From the NCBI RefSeq assembly GCF_017591425.1, contig NW_024467104.1, positions 4,215,001 to 4,279,000 of the forward strand: DNA of 64,000 bases, written 5' to 3'. Within the stretch, counting starts at the first letter, position 1; each line of letters opens with the position of its first letter. This DNA comes from Ochotona curzoniae (taxonomy: Eukaryota > Chordata > Mammalia > Lagomorpha > Ochotonidae). The notes below the pieces were generated by a model. The model ran no database searches and was not told the origin of the DNA. It saw nothing but the letters and a program-made list of their open reading frames with translations. Below are positions 57,401-64,000 of the stretch, piece after piece. A program made the position numbers and the translations under genes.

Positions 57401-60400
57401 GCTGTCCCCAGAGGGTAGTTCCGGAGAGGAGACGAACAGGTGCACCACTCCTGGAAATATGGGGCTCCACTTGCTTGCAGTCCCATTAAAGCTCACTGTG
57501 TGCGGTGTTGGGCAAGCAAATCCATCTCCAAGACTCAGTGTCCTCATCTGTAAAATGGTATAACAGGAATCCTACCTCTCCTGGTATCGGAGTAGGAAAT
57601 GAGACGAAGGCAAGAGCAGCTCCTGCCGCTATCTTGAGTCTGGCCCAGGAAGCCATGGGAGAGAAATGTTTCTCGGGCTGGAAAGACTGAATCCTGGCTA
57701 GAGCAGGCCTGGGTTCTCCAGCAGGGCTAGGGTGAGTAGGATGAGGTGCTTCCGAGTGAGACTATTCCCAATGGTGCGAAAGAGACGGTAAGGATTCTGA
57801 GACCTAGGCCTGGTTGCACACATCACCTGCTGTAGGTTTCTCTGTGCCTTTCTTGGGCCCCTGGTACTCTGAGATTCCATCATGGGTGCTGGGGACATCT
57901 CCGTGTCCACTCTGTACCATCCATGGCCTCTGTGTCTTTGCAGCCATCCCTGGGTGCCTGCGTGGTGGAGCTGGAGCTTCCCTCACACTGGTTCTCCCAG
58001 GGCTCTGCCACGCGGGCTGAACTGGCTTACACGCTGGAGCCAGCCAGCGAGGGCCCAGGGGGCTGTGACCCCGACGGGGAGGAGGACGCTGTGGAGCAGG
58101 CCCTCCCAGTGGGCAGTGTGGAGTTGCGGGCAGCAGACCCTCCGCAGCACCAGGAGATACCCTTGGATGAGGCAGTCACTTTGCGGGTACCTGATGTGCC
58201 AGTGAGGCCTGGCCAGCTCTTCAATGCCAGTGTCCTGCTCCGGCACAACTTCACGGCCAGCCTCCTGACTCTGCGGTAAGCTCTAGGCCTTGGGGTGTGG
58301 GGAGGAACTGGGGACCTCTGAGGGACCACGCCTGCTCTTCTTGGTGACTTTGCTGGAAACCTTGACCTCTGCAACAGGGGAGACCACCAGATCCCTCCAG
58401 GCAAGTCTGTGAGGGCTGGGACAGTCCCTGTGATGGTACAGCGCTGAATCCTGGGTCCTAAGTGAGAAGTCTCCCTTCACCCTGGGCCCCTCCATGAGAG
58501 TCCTTTGTGCAATAGGACTGCCATTCCCCACCCTCCAAGAGTGACTACAAGGCTCCAGGCAAGGGAGGCAGGAAAAGCAAAGTTCTAGAAACGAGGGGGC
58601 AGGACAGAGGGTTGGCCCTTGCTCTCCCAGCCCCCAGGAAGGATGCTGGCCCCAGGCACATGCACCTGCCGCTCTTGCCACACAAGCCTAGCCTGTGGAC
58701 AGAGCCCTGTCCTCCCCTGAGGGAAACCTCTCCTGCAGCCCCTCCCTCCCTGGTCTAAACAACCAGGATTTATAGCGGAACTCACCCTTCGCATGCGTGG
58801 ATCTGTACGGGTCCCATCCCTGGGCGACTCCCCATCTCCTGTGCCCTCTGCTCACTGACACACTCATGAAGCAGTTGTTTCCCGGACGCTTTGTGATCCC
58901 CAGCCGAACGTCCCGACTCTGGCTGCATTCCGTGTGGGTGAGGCAGGCAGAAGTGTTGGTACAACATAGCCCCAAATGAGCCTGGACTAGAACCCAGATG
59001 GCCTCGAATACCAGCTAAGACTTGACCTTCTGGGGAGTCCTAGGGGGTCCTTGGGTGCAGCAGAGCTAGCTGGTGTGACTGGCATTGAGGTGGGGTCCTT
59101 CTGTTTGGGCAATGGCCAGAGGGGATCAGACCAGAGCCAGGATGGCCAGGAAGGCAATTGATGTCTTTAGCTCCTTATCCTCCCCCTTGGACCCAGCCCG
59201 CAGTTCAGAACCCACCCTGACAAACTGGACCTGTCACCTCTCCCCAGGATTAAGGTGAAAAAGGGGCTGCATGTGACAGCTGCCCGCCCAGCCCAGCCCA
59301 CCCTCTGGACCGCCAAGCTGGACCGCTTCAAGGGCTCTAAACACCACACCACGCTGATCACGTGCCGTCGTGTCGGGGACACAGGGCCAGATTCCAGGTG
59401 CGCAGTGCCCTATCCCTGGGGCAGAGGAGGGACGGCTGGCCCTGCAGCGGTAGTGGACAGTTTTGGGGAACCAGGAGAGGGGGGATGGCTATGCATACTG
59501 CACCTGAATCCCCATGTGGGGAGGCACAGGAACAAGGTCTTATTCATTCAACCATCATTTATGCAGACCCAGGGACAAGTGCCTGTGAGTCTTGCTCTAC
59601 AGCCTAGCATAGCAACCTAGTTGCTGTCTCACAGCCACTACCCACCTGCCACCAAATGAACTTGTTTCCCTGCATCATTGACGTGTCCTGAAACAGCCCA
59701 GCCACAGTTCTTCACATGTGCAATCTTCTTAGTCACACCTTGAGCCTGGCTCGAGGTCATGGAAGCTGAAACCTGTTTGAACCCTGCTTCTGGCACTTTT
59801 TTGGATGAATAACCTTGAGCTCAGCCTCAGTTCCCTCATTTGCAAAATGGGAATAGTCATGGCATTGCTTGCGATTTGTGAAAATAAAATATTACACCGC
59901 ACAGCAGGCACCCAGGGCAGCTACTAGCTCACAGTAGGTGTTGAATTCAAAGGAGCTCCATGGGTTGCTATTCAGAGGGTTGAGTGTCCAGTTCTGGGAG
60001 TTTCCCTCCTTGGTGGAAATGAACATCAGACGTTTTTCCATCCCAATGGCTGTGGGAATCGGGGTCTGCGTGGATGAGACCAGGAGAGCCAACTACAATC
60101 CTGGGAGGGGGTGAAGTGTCTGCGAGTTTCTGCAAGAGGCCCGGAGTAGACCAAGGCTCAGGACTGTGGGTCCAGGATGCCTGACTTTAATAATCACCCT
60201 GTCGTTTCCCACTGTGCGACCATAGGATAGTTTCCACTCCTCTGGGCCTTAGTTTTATCATCTGTGAAATGGGGCTAGTCCTAGTGCCTACCCTGTGGAT
60301 GTAGGCAGTGCTTAGGGAAGCATCTGGTGGCTGCAACTCACTAAATTCCTCTCTCTTCTGGCTAGCAGTGCCGTTGAACTCTCCGAGTTCCTGTGGGTGG

Positions 60401-63400
60401 ACTTTGTGGTGGAGAATGGCACCAGTGGGGGTGTGGCGGTCACTCGCCCTGTCACTTGGCAGCTGGAGTACCCAGGCCAGGCCCCTGAAGCAGAGAAGGA
60501 CAAAATGGTATGGGAAGTCCTGGTGTCGGAGCGGGACATAAGAGCCCTCGTCCCACTGGCCAAGGTAAGGGGCCTCTGCCTCTGGCTGGCAGGCTGGGGG
60601 CCAAGTCCCTAGGGGCTCTGTGACCTGGGGGCAGGTGGGGGAGCTTGGGGCTGAGCCCTCCCTGCTCCCCTCCAGGCCGAGGAGCTGGTGAACACGGCAC
60701 CATTGACTGGAGTGCCCCAGCGTGTCCCCGTGCGTCTTGTCACCGTGGAAGGCGGGGGAGCCCTGGTGGAAGTGACAGAGCACATTGGCTGCGAGTCTGT
60801 CAACACACAGGTCTTACAGGTGAGTGACAGGTGTCCACACTGGTCAGTGAGTGTGTGTGTGTGTGTGTGTGTGTGCATAGTGCCACCCACACATAGGAGA
60901 CCTTCCCTGTGAGGGCCCAAGAGAAACAGCTTCTTTGGGTGACCAGAAACCTAAAGGGTGTGGGTGCGGGGGACCACAGCTTCAACTTCTTGCAGCCCTA
61001 CCACCTCTCTCCATCCAGTCAAGCCTCAGGCCCCTCCACCTCCCATGTTTGCCTTGGCAAAGGAGCTGAGCTGGGGGAGTCAACCTTGGGATCTGAAAGT
61101 TCTAGTTTGAAGCCCACCTTCGTTACCCAGCTAGCTGTGAGGGTGTGGGCAAGTCTCCTGACCTCTCTGGGCCTCATGGTCCTGAAATTTAAAGATGTCT
61201 TTGAGTTGTTCCAAGAATGGCAAGCACCCAAGCCTGGGTCCAGCAGAGAGCGGGAGGTGAAGCCACAGCAGCTGCTGCTGTTAGGATAGTAATATCATGA
61301 TTATGTAGTGATAAAAATAGTCATTACTGTTATTACTGGAGCCTCCTCATGACCTGTGAGGTTCAAGGTGAGGAGGACAACTTTTTCTGTTTGAAGTTCT
61401 AAGGGGGGAAGGCACGGAGCTCATGAATCGGATTCTGGTCGCCTGCATGAATGAAGGTGTGTCTGCCCAGCCTGTGGCTCTCCTGCGTGTGTTGTGTGGG
61501 AAGCTCTGCCTTGCCCTCCCACCTCTGTCTGCTTAGCTGGTTGTCAGGGGCCCCCCAGATCGATGTCAGATCCTTGGAATACTGAGCAGCAAAAGTTGTG
61601 AGTTCAAATCCCTGCTCCGTTATGTGCCATTAGCCAGCTTTCGCAGGTGAACCCCAGTTGAATTCAGGGCATGGCCTGGTTCCTCCAGGAGGTGTGAATC
61701 TTGGGTTTATAGCAAAAGTCTGAAACCAAGGACAGTTGGTATGCCTGGCAAGACCACCATCTCAAACATTACAAAGGAAAGCCCTGAATTTCAGTGACAG
61801 CCCCTCCTTTTGTTTATTTTCAGCTGTTTGAAAGGCAGAGAGACAGAGAGACTGGGACAGAGAGACAGAGAGAAACATCTTCAACCAGTTGGTTCACTTC
61901 CTAAATGCCCACAAGAGCCAGGACTGGGCCAGGCTGAAAGCCAGGAGCCTAGAACTCTGTCCAGGTCTCCAACATGGGTGGCAGGGACCCAAGTACTTGG
62001 ATCAACTGCTGGATCAGAAGCACAGGGGCCAGAAACGGAACCAGGCACTCCCAGACCCGATGTAGGCATCCCAAAGGGCAGTTTAGCCCACCACGCACCC
62101 ACCCCATGGGCCGTCTTAAAGCCTACTCATGCCCTCTGCCCTCCCACAGGTATCTGAGGCCTGTGATGCCGTGTTTGTGGCTGGCACAGAGAGCCGGGGC
62201 GCGCGTGGGGTGCGGGTGGACTTCTGGTGGCGTCGGCTCCGGGCCTCGTTGCAGCTGACGGTGTGGGCCCCACTGCTGCCCCTGCGCATCGAGCTGACCG
62301 ACACCACCCTGGAGCAGATCCGTGGCTGGAGGGTGCCTGGGCCAGCTGAAGGGTGAGTGCAGGTCTGCGAAGCTGGCAGGCATGGGCCCCAGCTGAGGTC
62401 TGACCCATCCTGCCCTTGTCCACCTTACCTCCGACCACTCTGTTGGCACTCCAGGCTCCCCCTCCTGCCTTTCCACCACAGCCTTCCAAACTTCTTTATC
62501 TCCTGGGTGCACCTGTTTGAGAGTGGAAGCCCCTGGGGTGCAGACAGGAGTTCCTGTCCACTGTTTACTGCATTGTCCACTTGGAAGCAGGTGGCTTTTC
62601 ATATGCCCATCCTCTGATCATGGGGCTTGCACATGAGCGCCTCGAGTGGGCAGCTGAGTTGAAAGAGCAGGAAATTCTCAAAGGGTTCAACGTCTCAGCC
62701 CTGGCCACTCCTCCGCAGGGATCCAGAGCCTGAGGCCTCCGCTACTGCTGAGGAGGCCGAGCGGCGCGCCCGCAGCTGCCGCCTGCAGTATCAGCGTGCT
62801 GGCGTGCGCTTCCTTGCCCCCTTTGTGGCCCACCCGCTGGACGGTGGCCGCCGCCTAACGCACCTGCTCGGCCCCGACTGGCTGCTGGACGTGTCTCACC
62901 TCGTGGCGCCACATGCCCGTGTGCAGGACTCGCGCATCGCCTCCCTGGAGGGAGGCCGTGTCCTGGTTGGCCGAGAACCTGGTGTCACCTCCATTGAGGT
63001 GAGCCATCAGGGGGCCGCTGGAGAGCAGGCTCCCTCTCCCCTCCACCCACCCCGCCCCCTGTCAACCCCCAGAAAGTGCTGGTAGCCTCCGGAGGTGTGG
63101 GAGGGGGACAGGGTGTCCCTGGGGAGGCGAGTGTGCACATAGTGGGGCTGCAAGCTGGATGGGAATGGGGTGGCTGTGCAATCCAGGAAGTCCTCTAGGT
63201 GGGAGGAGCTGGGTTATAGTATGTGCGGGGGCCCTCTGGAAAGAGACCTTCCCGGCGGCTGTGAGGTTGTGAGCCAGGTGTGCCCAGGGCTTAGAGTTCA
63301 GGTGTAGAGGAGGAGGTGAGCACCCTAGGGGAGGAGGCAGAGGGGCAGGAGGCACCCCTCAACTTCCAACACCTTCTCTCCCGCAGGTGCACTCCCCACT

Positions 63401-64000
63401 GTCTGACTCCATCTTGGGGGAGCAGGCACTGGCCGTAACAGATGACAAGGTCTCGGTGCTGGAGCTGCGGGTGCAGCCGGTGATGGGTCTCTCCCTGGCC
63501 CTGAGTCGGGGCACTGCCCACCCTGGGGAGGTCACAGCCACGTGCTGGGCCCAGTCAGCCTTTCCAGCTCCAAAGCAGGTGACAGCTGGAGGGTCAGGGG
63601 GATGAGGGCCACACCTCCAGCTGGGGACTTATAGCCGAGGGGGATGGAAGGAAAGGGGGCCCAGGGCCCGAGACCCCTAATGTTAGAATGAGGACGGACT
63701 CACTTCTGAGAGGGAGTGAGCTCCCCGCGGCTGGAGGTGACCAAGGCTCGAGCGTGGCAGAGGGAGGTTGACTTAGATGGCTCTTACGGAGGAGGCTCCT
63801 GATGACTCAGGCTCCAGGGCTAAGTGGAGACAGGTGATTGACACACGTCCCCTCTCTCCCTGTGTTTTGTCCACCTGCCTGTGTCTCTGTTTTTCTCTCT
63901 GGTCTCCTCCTCCGTGTGGCGTGTCTCTGTGGGAGTGGTCTGTGTGCATGCGTGCCTGCCCTCGCGTGTCTCTTGCTTGTGTCCGTGTGCCCCACAGGAA
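54269..64000 (+). CDS. TMEM132A: Transmembrane protein 132A, 5' portion (exons 1-10 and first codon of exon 11)
   Basis: Single-pass type I membrane protein of the TMEM132 family (GRP78-binding protein), linked to ER stress resistance, Wnt/WLS and integrin signalling and neural tube closure. Exons: 54269-54368, 56732-56946, 57146-57364, 57944-58275, 59248-59397, 60366-60564, 60676-60819, 62150-62352, 62719-62998, 63387-63578 and 63998-64000 (2037 nt, 679 codons of about 1020 in human). Signal peptide ~5-32 (second in-frame ATG at 54281 has the stronger context), then the conserved ectodomain with cohesin- and Ig-like modules typical of the family. Highly human-like blocks include LYLPAALELLDAP, VTEPHQRPVPWDVRAVS, TVWAPLLPLRIELTD and HLLGPDWLLDVSHLVAPHA. 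The membrane span and cytoplasmic tail lie beyond the window. Phase is kept at every junction; the edge, not a mutation, truncates it. Confidence 0.97.
54370..56731 (+). other. TMEM132A: TMEM132A intron 1, no feature recognised
   Basis: The GC-rich start is island shoulder, with a C14 run at ~54520-54534. The remainder is unique-looking. No second gene or RNA recognised. Confidence 0.5.
60361..60371 (+). other. TMEM132A: Tandem NAGNAG acceptor (TAGCAG) at TMEM132A exon 6
   Basis: gcTAGCAGtg offers AG at 60364-60365 and at 60367-60368. The upstream AG keeps PDSS as in human; the downstream one removes one Ser. Both keep frame. Confidence 0.7.
60851..60875. repeat. (GT)n microsatellite in TMEM132A intron 7
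   Basis: About 12 uninterrupted GT units, 32 bases past the exon 7 donor. Confidence 0.95.
61808..62100 (-). mobile_element. CSINE, reverse, in TMEM132A intron 7
   Basis: ttgtttattttcagctgttt start, a purine-rich agagagacagagagac stretch, ccagttggttcacttcctaa, ggtctccaacatgggtggca, and a diverged gggccagaaacggaaccagg. It ends about 50 bases before the exon 8 acceptor. Confidence 0.82.

Noticed and set aside
60366..60368. CAG-only acceptor for TMEM132A exon 6 (starting at 60369)
   Set aside because: It would drop a serine that human keeps (PDSS). The upstream TAG acceptor is preferred, though both may be used.
1..64000. CRISPR arrays, bacterial operons, phage or plasmid features
   Set aside because: The DNA is mammalian with spliced genes and SINEs. 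The direct repeats seen are target duplications, microsatellites and transposon-derived arrays.

Overview
The window is mammalian nuclear DNA, almost certainly from a lagomorph. It is packed with C-type tRNA-derived SINEs (CSINEs). The youngest copies (for example 39937-40272 and 22495-22812) carry a variant box around 'taatcccggcgg' and 'ctgcttgtggcctgggaaag' that I associate with pika (Ochotona) rather than rabbit; pika is an inference, lagomorph is firm. Gene order and strands match human 11q12.2: ZP1 (+), PRPF19 (-), TMEM109 (+), TMEM132A (+).

Layout. 1-8.2 kb: repeat-rich flank upstream of ZP1 with no gene I can support. 8.32-14.86 kb: complete ZP1, 12 coding exons, 596 codons, an egg-coat glycoprotein. 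14.9-24.9 kb: intergenic, with a repeat module, a ~60-bp tandem monomer array, an old L1 piece and a cluster of CSINEs. 25.27-33.16 kb: complete PRPF19 on the minus strand, 16 coding exons, 504 codons, the U-box/WD40 ubiquitin ligase of the spliceosomal Prp19 complex, with a CpG-island promoter at ~33 kb. 33.5-40.8 kb: intergenic transposon graveyard with nested LTR, L1 and CSINE insertions. 40.86-53.2 kb: TMEM109, with a probable untranslated first exon in a CpG island at ~41.2 kb and three coding exons at 50.1-52.2 kb (243 codons). 54.27 kb to the window end: 5' two thirds of TMEM132A; ten coding exons plus the first codon of the eleventh.

All splice junctions were read by hand, are GT-AG, keep phase across every intron and give uninterrupted proteins. 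The four genes are unrelated in function: oocyte coat, mRNA splicing and DNA repair, endomembrane channel, and single-pass adhesion/ER-stress protein. The PRPF19 and TMEM109 promoters face away from each other across ~7.7 kb, and each contains an ACTACAnTTCCC element.

I found no convincing undescribed biological system. The items most worth a second look are in the repeats: a GC-triplet-rich LTR-like insertion (37006-37787), an LTR-like element with three palindromes (37936-38640), and two copies of a repeat module that keep an alignable reading frame (16.4 and 48.2 kb). In the genes they are the ZP1 stop codon lying inside its poly(A) signal and a TAGCAG tandem acceptor in TMEM132A. Boundaries of old repeats are approximate, since no alignment could be run.
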